Shown piece after piece: positions 33,301-45,807 of a stretch of 64,000 bases of DNA. The number at the start of each line of letters is the position of its first letter. Position 1 is the stretch's first letter. The stretch is from Epichloe hybrida. Lineage: Eukaryota > Ascomycota > Sordariomycetes > Hypocreales > Clavicipitaceae. The stretch covers positions 496,001 to 560,000 of the forward strand of contig JAFEKR010000025.1 of the NCBI GenBank assembly GCA_019022495.1, read 5' to 3'. The position numbers and the translations under genes were made by a program. The notes beneath the pieces are model-generated. The model saw nothing but the letters and a program-made list of their open reading frames with translations. It searched no databases and was not told the origin of the DNA.

Positions 33301-35315
33301 TAAAGCTATAGGGCATAAGCAAACTATTTATAATTCTAATAGACTATAAGAACCTTAAGTACTTTATAGCGCTAAGGGAGATATCTAAATATTAAGCTTA
33401 GTAAGCAGAGACTCTAGTACTCTTTAATTTCTATTTATATTATAGACTAAGCACTTAAGCAGAATAACTAGATATACTATTATAGTATTATCTAGAGAGG
33501 CTAGGAATAAAAAGGGTAAAGGCACTAATTATCTAGTTAGTAACTAGTCCTATAAAGTTTTCCCTTAAGGGGAGGTAACTATATATTTACCTTAAACCTA
33601 TTATAGTAGTAAAGGGGAGTGTGTCTAATAGTAGCCTAATAGAGTTAAGGGTCCTACCCGCTAGTAGGTTAATGTTTACGGATAAACACCTTTAGTCTCT
33701 ATAGGATTAGTCTTTAGCCTAGGATAAGGCGTATAAGTTATAGATAAATACTATAGTAGTAAGGGCTAGGAAGTTCCTAGACGCTACTAACACTAGAGAA
33801 TAGATCATAGATTATTAGATTAGCGTAAAGGGGTTGCTCTAATTCTAAGGATAGATATAAGTCCCTAAGTAGGAGCTATTAACTATAATATTAATATAGC
33901 ATGTTTATGACTTACCCTTATTAGGTTACCTAGGTTAAAATATAACCTTTAAGGCGCTTTAAAGAGACTTTTACTAGGATAGTATGTTATAGGACATAGC
34001 CTAGTTTATATAAAACTATTACTACTATAGAGGGCAGAAAAGCTAGTAATTATAATAAGGCTTACTAAAACCTATTCCGCCCCCTAATAAGTACTAGTTA
34101 TAAATATCTATTAACTTTATAACTAACCTTCTAGTAGAAATATAGGATTAGCTATAGTTCCTTATAGTTATTACTAATTAGCTCTTAAAGTATATCTAGT
34201 TAGAAGTAATATTATTAATAGAGGCTAGGGCATGCGCAGAATAGTTTAAACACTACTAGTAGTGTTTCCATAGCTTCCTTATATAAATTATTATAGATTA
34301 TAAATTAGACTAGCTAAGTAATTTTTAAATAGAACTTTATAATAGGGTTAGCGTATAATAGCTACTTTCTACTATATATTACTTATAGATAGATAGTGGT
34401 ATAGAAAGGGTAAACTAGGAAGTATAAGCTATACTACACGTAATACTATTTTTCTCCTAATTTAAATAGCTAGATCACTTACTAGCTTACTAGCTAGTAT
34501 TAAATAATAGGGATTTGTTAGTAACTAGGATAAGCGTAAATATAGCACTCTATAGGTTTAATATAGCTATAATTTAGGATCTATTACCTATAGGGTAATT
34601 TACTATATTAGTAAAGGGGAGGGCTTAAGCCTTTTTATAATATTTAAAAGATAGTATAGATTTAATATAGGCTATAATAGCCTTTATCTAGTAATAATAG
34701 TAGGAGAATATAAATAGTAGTTATAGGCTAGCGGAGTAATTCTAAGTTAGGGACTACGTGTAGCTTAGCCTTTGTAATATTAAAATAAACTATCCTTATA
34801 AGAAGTTAGATTAGGTTATAGCTAAATATAAGGTGCTTAAGGTGCCTATACCCTTAATAGTTAGGTTAGATATCCTAAGGGGACTATATCCTATCTTTTA
34901 TATTAACTTAATTTAGCATGTAGTAAATAATTTACTACTAAGCTAAAGACTAGCTAATAAATGTTTACTACTAGAGCTAGTTATAATAGATACTAATAAT
35001 AATCTTATAGAGTATTAGGTAAAGGAAATCCTTATAGCTAAGAATACACTAGGTAAGGGTTTAAACTAGAATATCTTAGTTAAATAAAGAGGTTATATAT
35101 AGCTAACTTAGGAACTATTAGAAAGCATAGTATATATAAAAGCACTTAACTATTTTAAATTATAATAGGGGAATATATAGATAAATAATAGCCTTAAAAG
35201 AGTGTATTTTAATTTAACTAAAGATAGCTAAAAGACGCCTAATTTCTATCTAATTTACGCATAGCCTAGCGCTAAAATTCTACTATAATATAAAATAATT
35301 TAGGAAAGGGGGGGG

Positions 35316-36665
35316 TGTTATTATTATTATTATATTAGTAGTAGGCCTTAGTAATAGTATAGGCTAGCTTTATAATAGTTTTAGCTATTTATTAAACTTA
35401 GGTATTACTTACCTCCTAGGCGGAGATAGACTAGGCTAAGTTATTATTTATAGTTCTTATACTATAAAAGAATTTAGTAGCTAGGTTATTATATTCTTAG
35501 TAAGTAGGTATTATCTAGGTAAGTATAAGTTACTATACCTTAGAGGCACCCTAGGTGTAAGCTATACCTATAGGGGAGAAGGTAAGGGGCTAGGCCTTAG
35601 CTAAATTAATATAAGTAATAGTAAGTATACTATTAAAATATTTATAGTAGTAAATAAAAGTTTTTATAAGGGTAGTATACTACCCCTTATTATTACTAGT
35701 CTATAGTATAGCTAGAGTCTTAATAGCTTTTCTTATATATATAAGATTCTTAAGATATTTAAAGGTATAGTAAAGTTTTAAGTTTATACTATATAAGTAC
35801 CTCTCCTAAAGGTATATATAATAGCTAGCTTAATAATAGTAATAGGCCTAGTTTAGCCCTAAAGTATAGTTAAGGGTACCCTTATTTTAGAGATTATTTA
35901 TATAAGGACTATATAGAAAATCATACTCCTTATTATTAGAGAGGTCCTTATTATTAAAGTCTCCTTTTAAAATATACTTACTAAGGTAAGTATACTTAAA
36001 TAAAGTAAGAGGGGGTAGAGAAGGGGGAGGGGGTATACTAGTAGTAAGTTAAATAAAGGGGAAAATAATACTACTTATAATAAAGAGTAAACTAGATATA
36101 AGAAAAGAGCTTAGAGATAGTAAGATAATTAATAAATAAGGTTAGAAAGGGTATAAAAAGAAGAAATTATAATAATAGGGAGGTAAAAGAATATAAAGTT
36201 AAGAGAGGGAAGATAAGGTATTTATATTTTAGAATAAATTAGTTAAGCTTTAATTAGAGCGTAAGTTATTTATATTTATAAATAAAGGCTAGGAGTAAAT
36301 AGGGGTAGTATATTATATAATAAGGGGCTAGATAATTACTAATAAGAGGGCTACTTAAAGTAAAGCTTAAGTTTAGTAAGTAATAGATAGGATATAAGAT
36401 TAAGGTAAAGTTAAGGTAGTAGAGAAGGTAGGGATATAGCTAGTAATAAGGGGGTTTTAAAAGAGGTAGCTAGTGTTTTTAAGGGTAGGACTAGAGTAAG
36501 GTAAGGCGCTTACTATACTAAAAAATTTTTTACTTTATATAGTAAAGATATAACCTTACCTAGTAACCTACTAGCTTTACTAAGCTACTTACATTACCTT
36601 ACTAGGTTTTTCTATAGTAGCTATATAATAAGAGTCTAGTGTTAATATACACTTACTTTTTTATA
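35316..36665. other. Unexplained segment between Gypsy integrase and 3' LTR
   Basis: About 1.35 kb follows the end of pol. It is RIP-degraded, and the last 650 bp are strongly purine-rich on the + strand (many GAG, GGG and AAG words). A decayed antisense or additional gene could explain this, but no domain is recognisable. Confidence 0.3.
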
Positions 36666-36697
36666 GGAGAAGGAAGGGGGGGATAAGTATAAGGGTA

Positions 36698-36932
36698 TAT
36701 TATAGACTTAAGCTATAAGCTTAGGTTAAGTCTAGCTCTAGAAAGGCTTTAGAAAGTATACGCACTTTAGGTAAAGGGGTTAGGGCTTTATGTAAACTAC
36801 GTATAGACTGTATATAAGGGGATATATATCTAGATGCTATGTAACACTAGTAGAGTTCTCCTTTCCTTCTATAAGAATAATATTCTTATTCTAAACGCTT
36901 ATACGCAGTAGCCATAAGGCTAGTTCCTAATA
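36698..36932 (+). repeat. 3' LTR of the Gypsy element
   Basis: 235 bp, colinear with the 5' LTR. About thirty transitions are seen and no obvious transversions, most of them G-to-A or C-to-T in this copy. It is followed by the duplication TTACT. Confidence 0.88.
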
Positions 36933-36937
36933 TTACT

Positions 36938-37180
36938 AGCTTTATTAAGAGGTTATAAAGGGAACCTTTAATATTACCTAGAAAGTAATAAAAGAGATAA
37001 TTACTAATAGCCTTATAAAGCTACTAATAGGAAAAGTATTTATAGACTTTAGATAAGCACTAGGGCTTATATAGTTACTAGATTAAATACTTAGTACTAA
37101 CCTAAAAGAGTAAGAATTACTAGAAGACCCTGCTATAATTAATAATAATTAAATTATTATAGATTAATTTAATGAATTAT
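36938..37180 (+). mobile_element. Host Copia element, segment 4 (C-terminal tail)
   Basis: Directly after the TTACT duplication the + strand continues the Copia frame (KGTFNIT-like, then the region equivalent to the IADGLTKLL motif, then a DFRQALGL-like stretch to about 37,080). TGG and CAG codons have become TAG. It is the last recognisable piece of the element that begins before 6.5 kb. No 3' LTR was identified. Confidence 0.65.
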
Positions 37181-40100
37181 TATAGGATACCTTAATTACA
37201 GGCCTCCTAGAGGGATATATTAGAATCCTGCCGTAAGCGTTTAACCGCATGCAAGTATCTTAGACACTAGGACCTACCTATCTAGTTACTTTTCCAGACC
37301 TTTAGTAAATATATAGTATAGTTTATATAGGTAGATTACACACCCTATAGTATAGGTACTTAGTTATTTAAACCGTAGTCCGCACTCTCTTACAGGGTCA
37401 GGCAACTCAATCCATACCCTCATTTCTGATCCTAGCTGCTCGGTCCAACATACATGTACACACATGTACAGCCTGGACTTGCCGAAGGTTAATTGCGGAT
37501 TGCGTGGGGAGGTGTCACTAGTCCGTACAGCCTCGGCAATCAGGCCAGCTCAGCGCCGGCTGGTCAGGCCGGCTTTGCGATGCGGGGTGGCGAGGTGGAC
37601 TTTTGGTCATGGCAAGAGAGGGATGAGGGATGAGGGATGACCCGGATGAGGGAGGGATGAGATGAGAAACACGAAAGAGAGCCCTGCCCGCCCCCGCCTT
37701 CGCGCCTTCCTATCGACGCGTAATAATAACACGCATTACGCAATCGACGAAATGTTGACCCACGTGCGTTTGAATCATCATCGTTGGAAGGAAGTGTCAA
37801 CTGTTTGTTCTGCCTGCCATACCGCCTCACACACTAGACATCTCGGCCGAGTCCCAAAAAGCGTTTTGGCGCCTTGTAATCTGTACATAGATTTCATCAA
37901 GTGACGAACCCACGGTCGGTCGCAAGGGAAAAAAGCAAGGTCACATTGCTACCCCATGACTTGAGGACCACAGCCCGATAGTCCCACATAAATGATCAAT
38001 GATCCAGCCCAGGGTTAGGGGTTGGCCAGAAACTCCACGGCATTACCCGTCCGTCATCTCTCCTTTCTTGTCTTTACGGATCGTGAGTGATTTCTGCCCT
38101 CGGCGCAAAAAGTTTCCGAGTCACATATTATGTCTTGCAGACTTTTGCCCCCTCCCCCTCCCCGCGCAGAACTTGCATTGATGATGACATGCCCACGGCT
38201 TACACCGTACATAGTACTGCAGAAATTTTTCTGCCATGGCATTACGGCGGACTCACGGAGTATATCAGTATCATGGCTATGAACATGAACTGATGTGTGG
38301 GCCCGGCAGTTGGTCGATTGAGACAAGACTGTGTGAAGCTGGCGGAAGGTCTACGGAGTAATCCGCAGTTGGCTGCACAGGGAGAGGACGCAGAGTCCCA
38401 AGAACCAGGAATGCATTATCCGTAATATTTCGTACTGCAAGAACGTCAATCAAGTAAGTTCGGGGTCAAAGTGAATATATGCTGGCGACATATGAGTTCT
38501 GTGTCAATGTCTCTTCATGTCCCGCAGCTGTCCATTTACTCATAATTGCAGAAGCAGATGAATAAGTCGACTTTCTATTCTACTTGGGAAGATTCTTGTC
38601 AAGACCTTGAAAGAAGCTTCCGGCCATGGCCTTCGAGACAAGACCAATCGAGGTTGGCGTAATAATGAATGGCCTTGGGTCTCAGGGTTTGTATTAGAGC
38701 TGCCCTACCCAGGAGATTCTCAAAGTATATGCATCGGCACGGAGTAGTCCGTACTTTTATTAGTTTCGTCTCGTCTCGTCTCACTCATCCTTCTCTAGTC
38801 CACCACCACCCCTATTATTTCACTTCTCTCAAATGAAATCCTTTCATTATTTCAGCACAGCACACAGCGGATGGGCACGGATGGGGCAGCAGCAGCAGCC
38901 CATGATGCGCACGGATCCCGCCAACCTTGGAAACGAAGGAGATAACAGGAGCAAGATGCAAGTCTGCAGCCACACATTACATTGCAGGCTGTGACGGTAG
39001 CCCACTTGGGCAGTGCTAGCTAGGCCAAACCCAAATTACTGTCAAAATGCAGGTCCTTTCCACGCAAAGCCCGGTGACACGCCTCCGTCCACCCCCGCCG
39101 TCTCGAGGGCATCCATGACTGGACCGTGAGAGATCGTGAAGAATTGTTTAACGCGGTGCGGTGAGCCGTTCCAGCGAACTCAAACCAAGACAGTTGGTCG
39201 GGACCACTTGTTTTGTGGCGTTGCTGATCTCGCCGCGAAACTACCAAAGGCCGCGACAACGCCAATTACTTCTATGGACGGGTAGAATCGCTGTCTGAAT
39301 CTTCAAGAGGGGACTGAAAAAAACTCCTCGAGCACGAATAGTCTTGTCGATGCTACATGCATGTACTCCGTTAAAGATAGGTACAAAATGAGTAGTCGTG
39401 ACTGCTACTTCCGTACGGAGTACATTTGGCCTATGTATTTCGCCGCCATCCATTTTTTGTAGCCTGTTTAATCCGTATTTGCATGGCGAATCAATCAATC
39501 AGGCAGGCTCTGGGGTCGGGCGCTTTCAAAGGCAGACTTTGACGCAGTATTCTCTACCCTCTAGAGAGAGAGCCTGGTATTATGTATTTGTATGCCCCTC
39601 TCTGTGAGTATGTTCTGGTGTGTCCGGCTCGAATGTTCGCAAATCTCTCCTCACCGGCGCATGGTTCCTTCACACCTTCCAGCTACATGTAGAAGTTGCT
39701 AGACACAATCTTTCAGTTCCATACATATGTATGTACATATGTACATGTTCGTACAAAGCCCCCCCCCAACCCCCCACTCCTCGCACCTTCCAGGCTTGCA
39801 CGCCCCATACGCCCACACGCCCACACGCCCAACTCGTCGACCACTTGCCAGCGTGCGTTTTCTATTTTCTAGTCTCGTTTGCTTTCATTGGCAGTTCAAG
39901 CCCCATCTAGTACATGTTCATGTCGAATGCATCCCCGTAGCCACCTCTATGACAGGAACCACGAGTCCATATTAATGAATACATACATATGTACAAGACG
40001 GGCCTGGCCCACTGGCAAGTCGTCGTGACATTGCGACCAGGGCTCCCATCCCGATTTGCCTCGACTTGTCGTCAACCCTCCTTCAACCTTTCCACCCACC

Positions 40101-40633
40101 GTCTGCCATTCTCGCATACCGGAATCATCTGTTCCGTACCTTGCTCAGCTGCCTCTAAACAACTTGGGACTGAAGCGTCGTCGTCACTCATAATCTTGTG
40201 GAACGAACCAAGCAAGCTCCATCTCCACCCGAGGATTGGCTCCTACTCAGCACACAGCGCACTTTGAGAGCTAGCGTGTAGCTCTTCATCTCATCACTCC
40301 GACTGATCACGACGTTATCGACGAGTGTATTTATACCAATTACTGTGCTTCCTCTGTACTGACTTGCTTCGCTCGTCTCGTAAGACCTCTTCCACCCAAA
40401 GTCGACGGCACCGGAGTTGCTAGCCTCTGTTTGTGCCACTGGACATCTAATATTCTTGGCTCGGGTTTGGAGTATTGTGAATCACGTCACGGCTCAGTCG
40501 CGCTGCCAAATATTGAAACCACCTCATCCCAGGTCGGACTGTCAAAAGGAGTGTATTATCGACGGATGTATTTTCTGAAAAACTGCGCAATATCGAACGT
40601 TTATCAAGTACCTCGTCGGTGCTTGTCTGTGCG
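37181..40633. other. Heterochromatin-like to gene-rich transition and intergenic region
   Basis: Composition changes from AT-rich, CA-poor DNA to balanced DNA between about 37,200 and 37,400. The 3.4 kb up to the transcription factor hold no ORF with protein-like composition or plausible splicing. Visible items are repeated CGGAGTA words (38254, 38352, 38738, 39364, 39413), C-rich runs near 39,760, an imperfect GCCCACAC repeat near 39,810, and several TACATATGTACAT palindromes near 39,720-39,750. The distal part probably includes the promoter and leader of the next gene. Confidence 0.6.
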
Positions 40634-42794
40634 ATGGTGTACTGCGGGAAGCCCTCGCGGGGTTGCCAGATGTGCAGAACCCGCCGCATTAAGGTACAGT
40701 ACTCCCGAAGCAAGGCAGTTGGTTCGATATGATTATATTATTGACCACAAGCCCGTCTAGTGCGATGAGACTAAACCGACCTGTAATCAATGCGCCAAGA
40801 GTCGGAGGATATGTCCGGGATATAAGGACGAGTTCGACTTAGTTTTCCGCAACGAGACTCAAGCCACAGAAAGGAGGGCAAGGAGAGCGTCAAGGAAGGC
40901 ACTCACGCACAAGCATGGACGAGAGGCGGACCGGGGTGCGTCACCATCGTCTGTTGCATCATCTGATACCGGAGGGACTTGTTCACCAACAACGCCCAAA
41001 TCTCAGCTATCTCGTGTCCAAAGCACTCCTCAAATACCTCTGGAGGATCATGCGGCCTGCCACTTCATCGCTAACTATGTATTGGTTCCTCGGCATGGTA
41101 GTCTAATCGGTTTCATGGACTTTGTTGTCCCCCTCCTGAAGGCCGACAAAGTACCCGTTCACTACAAATACGCATTCGAGGCTTGCGCACTGGCATCTTT
41201 GAATAATGGCGTAGGTAATCGCAACCACTTCGAGAAACAGGCGCTCGGAAAATATACGAAAGCATTATCGACTACTTTTGCCGCCCTTCGGGACCCTGAG
41301 GTTGCCAAAGAGGATACCACCCTGGCAGCAGTCCTCCTATTAGGCTTATTTGAGAACATAACGGCAAAAACCATGGGCATGCTAGCTTGGGGGTCGCATA
41401 TCGAGGGGGCTATACAACTCGCAAAAGCGCGTGGCCGCAAGCAGCTTCGGACGAAAGTTGGTCTCAACATGTTCGTTGCAGTCCGCACACAAATGGTGAG
41501 TCCACCTTTGCTGCCCATGCATGAAGCGATAAATTGTCTCTTGAGTTCATCAAGCGTCCCACCACCCTCGACCTCGGTCGCCCGGCGACTAACAAATGTT
41601 CAGATCATCCATAGTATGAGTACAGCAAAGGCGGCAGGCATGGACGCCTCGTGGTGGATCGAAGACGCAGTGAGAGATAGGCACGCTTCAGAATGCCAAC
41701 GACTTTGCATCAAAATTGGGGAATTGCGATGCGAGGTCAACCGCCTTCTTACTACGGCTCCGCGAACTCCGGATAACATGGAAATCATCATCGACGTCAT
41801 TCGGCGCTGCCAGGTGCAAGACCAGGCTTGTGCAAGATGGTGCAAGAACCTTCCCGATTATTTCCAATGCAAAACCGCCACATGGGAGGACAACGTACCA
41901 AACGGAGACTACACCAAAGCTGAAGTATATCCTGGACGAGTGGATGTTTATAACGATACTTGGGTCGCTACGATCTGGAACATGCTTCGTTGCGGACGAA
42001 TCATTTTGAACTCGATTATTGTTCGTTGCGCAGCCCGGGTTTGTGCCCCAGTCGACTACAGAACCACCCCCGAATACGCCAACGCTGCTCGCACGACAGT
42101 AGACATTGTCACAGACGTGATCTCCTCAGTGCCCTACCAATTAGGTTGGTTTTGTAAACGCAAGGATCTACTCGATCGTGCGAACCTGTCAACCTTTGCT
42201 TGCGGCGAAGACGATTCATCAAAGGGTTTATCTGGCTATTTCATGACATGGCCTCTTGGTTTCATACACTCTCTGGACTACCTGACAGATTCGCAAAGAA
42301 TTTGGGTTCGTGGTCGGCTCCAGTATATTGGGACTCACCTCGGGGTACGGTACGCCCTGTTGCTCACTCAGGTTAGTCCTCGTCTGCGCACACGATGGCC
42401 ACCTTCTTTTTGTGTTCACCTTATAGCTTGCTCTGATCTCTTTGGCCATTATCTCAAACACAGTCCCATCCCTCCAAAACCGAGCATCTTACTTACATCC
42501 CCACAGTTAAATATACGCATTCCTTCGATGCTCATCTGCCGCGACGGCTTACTTGCAAGACCATTCCCTATGACGCAAGATTTCCAGCAGCAGCCTTCGT
42601 CAAAATTGCCTCGTCCGACCCCGAGTTTTGTTGCGAGCCCCTTGGTACCCCAACATGAGACGGTGGAGAAAGCGAAATTGGATGAAGAAGCTATCAAGAC
42701 ATTCATAAAGGCTATGAACAAATCCAGCAACATCGACGAACGGAGATCGAAAACGTGGCTCGAGTTCCAACATTTCACAACAACCGCGATCTGA
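40634..42794 (+). CDS. Zn(II)2Cys6 transcription factor with fungal-specific regulatory region
   Basis: Exons are 40634-40693, 40761-41495, 41604-42371 and 42507-42794, giving 616 residues. A Zn2Cys6 cluster at residues 11-38 has the exact CX2CX6CX6CX2CX6C spacing, and the first intron falls between Lys20 and Cys21 inside it. A basic stretch follows (about 50-65), then a long region typical of fungal factors that lack a recognised second domain. Introns two (108 bp) and three (135 bp) are multiples of three without stops, so retention would keep the frame; branch-like GACTAAC (41587) and acceptor CAG support the second, while the third has a weaker GTTAGT donor. Proteins of this type bind CGG-containing DNA in the nucleus. 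The target pathway is unknown, and neighbours give no hint of a cluster. Confidence 0.9.
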
Positions 42795-43864
42795 GAAAGT
42801 GGTTGATATCGTGACTGGCACTCTCAATCAAGAACTTCTTGGTTGTGCTATCTGAGACGCACATATTGATTTCAAGTGGTGCTGCCTTTGAATCGAGACA
42901 TGAAAAAAAAGACGCGGGACACGGTCTTTCTCTGTATGCTCCAGCAGAGAAATACGGAATATGATGCATCAGTCACCGCAGTCGATATGCCTAGCACGGT
43001 GGGGGTGCGTTCGCCCAGGCATAATAGGATAAGGTCTACTGAATTTCACACAATTTGTAATGTAATAGCATTGCTGCGGAGTTTTAATGGGGTTAATGTT
43101 GGTGCTTTGGCTTATATTTGCAATATCATGTCGCCTAATTATTGCCTTGGCTGTGATTGGGTATTTGTACATGTGCGTGTGCGCGCGTGTCACACACACG
43201 GCACGATGATATTCTGATTGAAGCACTCTCATGTCCACATGATGGGGGTTTCTTGAAAGTGTTGTACGCTTGGGAGGTTGATGGGGAGCATAACCTCTTA
43301 CGATCTGTCGACTTCAAGACGCCAGAGAATGCTCTTCATATATCATCGCAAAAGCCTCGGTATTTGATTCGCCGTGACACTAGACTGCAATCAACGAGTT
43401 GATGCTCGGTCTTTTACTCAGGTATCAGGCAGGGCTTGATATGAAAAACCCCTCATCAATAGTAATGTGTCAATAATGTTCATAGAATTCCTCGGGCCTC
43501 TGCCCTGCACCCCGACAACACTTTCTCAAGAGAGAAGTGATTCGATTGTGACTCATTGAGTCCGACAGGACCGTTTGTATATGGTCCACTGCGTGCTAAG
43601 AGGCGATCCAGCGCGAGACCGTATCAAAAAACACACACTGCCTTCGTTCGCGCATCAACGTCGTTTCAAAGTGCGACAAGTTAACACCAGTAACCGTTTC
43701 GTCGCTTCACAAGTAATATATTTCGCCTAACCATCGATCCTAGTTCTTTCTTTTGTGCCTACTTGTGCTCTTCAGTCAGTGTCTACTCCAAAGCGATTGA
43801 CTTTGTACAGGCTATTATGCAACCTGGAGCTCTGTTTTGTTTGGGGGTTTTATTTTTGTTGGGC
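42795..43864. other. Intergenic, 3' flanks of two convergent genes
   Basis: No gene is seen. An alternating GT/GC then CA run at about 43,170-43,200 can fold back on itself or adopt Z-DNA. Other open frames here overlap each other on both strands and lack intron signals. Confidence 0.6.
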
Positions 43865-44341
43865 TTACATGTCAGCATCGGGTTTGGATTGCCCGAGGTT
43901 CCAAGCTTTTACGACCCAACTCTGGGTTTTGTCGACATATTTCTCGTTCTGCACATGTTTGACGCCCACTCGCACTCCATCCTTGGTAAAGACAACGTTG
44001 TTCTTTCCCATGCGCTCAGACGCCGTGTCCCGAATCTTGGTAGCGGAGTCGTACACTTGGTAGAGGACCCATCCGATGGCGGAGACGAAGATGACTGCAA
44101 TGAGAAGAGGGATGAGTTTCCTAATTCCAGAACCAAGATGTCAGTTCATTGAAGATGGAAGGTTTCTCGTCGTTGTCAAGCAGTGTCCGGGCGCTGAGAA
44201 CGGGAGCGCATCCAAGAGGTCGAAGCTTCGGAGGAATGCCGCAATGGAGAATTTTGGGTACGATGAGCATTCACACGCACGAGTTTGGCCATGAATGGGA
44301 AACAATCGCGCAGGACAAACTGACCCGATAGTAGAAGCCAT
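43865..44341 (-). CDS. Small single-pass membrane protein, conserved in filamentous fungi
   Basis: Exons on the minus strand are 44341-44325 and 44120-43865, separated by a 204-bp intron (GTCAGT donor, CTGAC branch, ATTAG acceptor), giving 90 residues. The first exon is only 17 coding bases. The protein has a short N-terminus, one hydrophobic helix at about residues 7-28, and a hydrophilic tail with a strongly patterned segment (GKNNVVFTKDGVRVGVK at about 46-62, then YVDKTQSWVVKAWN). That regular sequence and the clean splice frame show a real gene. It appears to match a widespread uncharacterised fungal protein; no function is assigned. It is divergent from SEC24 across 1.47 kb. Confidence 0.82.
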
Positions 44342-45807
44342 GACTTTGACAAGTCGCTATGTACTTGTCCTGCGGCAACTGAAAGTGCCTGCGTGGGGAA
44401 AGAAGCGAAAGAGACAGACAGGCCAGGCAAAAAAGACAGGGCCCCCGAGAGGCGGCGGCGGAGAAAAGGCCGCAACCGACTTGATACTAGTGCTTGCTGC
44501 CGCAAAACAGTCTTGGAAGAAAATTAGGTCGCGGGATTGTCGTCTTGGGGAATCTTCTTGTTAGCACTGGGAGCAGGTACAGAAAGTAAGAAGTCGAGGG
44601 AGTCTTGGTTCGGTGCAGATAAACGACGGTTGAGGCAGAGTCCGTCGAACCAACTGTGCCAACATCAGTTGTTCAAGTTGTCCAGGTAGGTCCACAGGGG
44701 GGGGGCCTAAAAAAGTAGAGGGGCGAAATGTCGAGGGTTCAAGGTGGATAATAAGTACAGGGACCGCGATGCTGAAACAGTCTGGCCGGGTTCTGTTTCC
44801 AATTGCCTGGCCCAGGGGCGTTGAGGACGAGTTGGAAAGTACACTGACAGAGGTAGAAGGAAGATGTTTGTCCACATGACGAAGAGGAGCATCGTTGGCG
44901 TACACGAAAGCTGATGCGCGCAACTTGTCGTCCCTGCCGGCTCCCTCAAGCTCAGCAACCCAGCCGCGAAACGAAGAATGCGATTGTATTATGGCACGCA
45001 GATGTGTGATTTCATACAAGACTCGCTGCCCTATTACCCGCGATCCCAAGTTTATGGTATATGCATGGTCTCGAATCATGTACTTGCAGATGCCAAGTCG
45101 TGTTGGCGCCGTGCTTCAAGCCAGCTTCGTTCATCCCAAGTAATCAAGAATTTGCGTCAAAACGCGACCGAGGACGTTGGATTTAAAGCTGGGTATTGAT
45201 TGGCCAATAGACGATGACAGCCTCGGTCGTTTTTGGTAGACAACAACATCAAAATCGCCCAAATCGCCCAAATCGCCCAAATCGCCAACTGCTGGTTTTT
45301 GTCGGCATTCATGTCATAATTCATCTTCTTCCTTCTTCTACATGTAACAAGAGGGATCGAGAAGCCATCATGCGTGCTTCTTCTTATTGCCCCACCGAGT
45401 CGGGAGCCACTTTGCTTCTGCTTTGCTGGCCACTACTTGCACCGACGTCTTTCCGAGTCGACGAGCCCTGCAAACGAGCCCTGCAACACCCGCCACCACC
45501 CGCGCCTGGGACACACCTCATTGCTAGCACCCATCCATGCCTGCCCGACCCAATTGACACGATACCTCCTCCATCGCTTCAAGCATCCCACAGTCTCCTT
45601 CCGGACGGCCCCATCTTGAATTTGCGACCGGATTGAACTTCCAACATTTCATTCCCACGGTGCCTGCTGTATAACAGGGCTCGTCACCTCCGGTCGTCTC
45701 CTTCCGAGCACCCACGTCCCCTCGTTCACCGTCTCTAATCCGCCCCCGCCTCGCCTAAACGATTCTCGGGTCATCCTCATCACCGCTCTCTGTTGCCCGT
45801 CTTCGAC
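44342..45807. other. Intergenic between the small membrane protein and SEC24
   Basis: This 1.47-kb divergent region holds no supported gene. It contains a G-run at about 44,698-44,705 and a perfect four-unit 9-bp repeat CCCAAATCG at about 45,251-45,288. The last 250 bp are C/T-rich, as is usual for a fungal leader, and probably form the SEC24 5' untranslated region. Confidence 0.6.

Larger units (their letters stand above)
30080..36932 (+). mobile_element. Complete Ty3/Gypsy LTR retrotransposon, RIP-degraded
   Basis: LTRs of 235 bp (30080-30314 and 36698-36932) are flanked by the duplication TTACT (30075-30079 and 36933-36937). A decayed + strand polyprotein shows gag-like sequence (about 30,400-31,400), reverse transcriptase (about 32,280-33,000, with YLNN where YLDD is expected, near 32,683), RNase H (about 33,090-33,480), an HHCC plus core integrase (about 33,890-34,560) and a chromodomain-like VKQRGY motif (about 35,080). 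The order reverse transcriptase, RNase H, integrase identifies Gypsy. A purine tract (36,666-36,688) precedes the 3' LTR. About 1.4 kb between integrase and 3' LTR is unexplained. Confidence 0.9.

Noticed and set aside
39020..40760. Many overlapping open frames of 80-110 codons before the transcription factor
   Set aside because: They occur on both strands in CpG-rich non-coding DNA, overlap each other and lack recognisable domains. The only real coding start here is the zinc cluster at 40634.
43170..43200. Alternating GT/CA stretch as a functional hairpin RNA
   Set aside because: It is a short dinucleotide repeat of a kind common in intergenic DNA, with no flanking structure.
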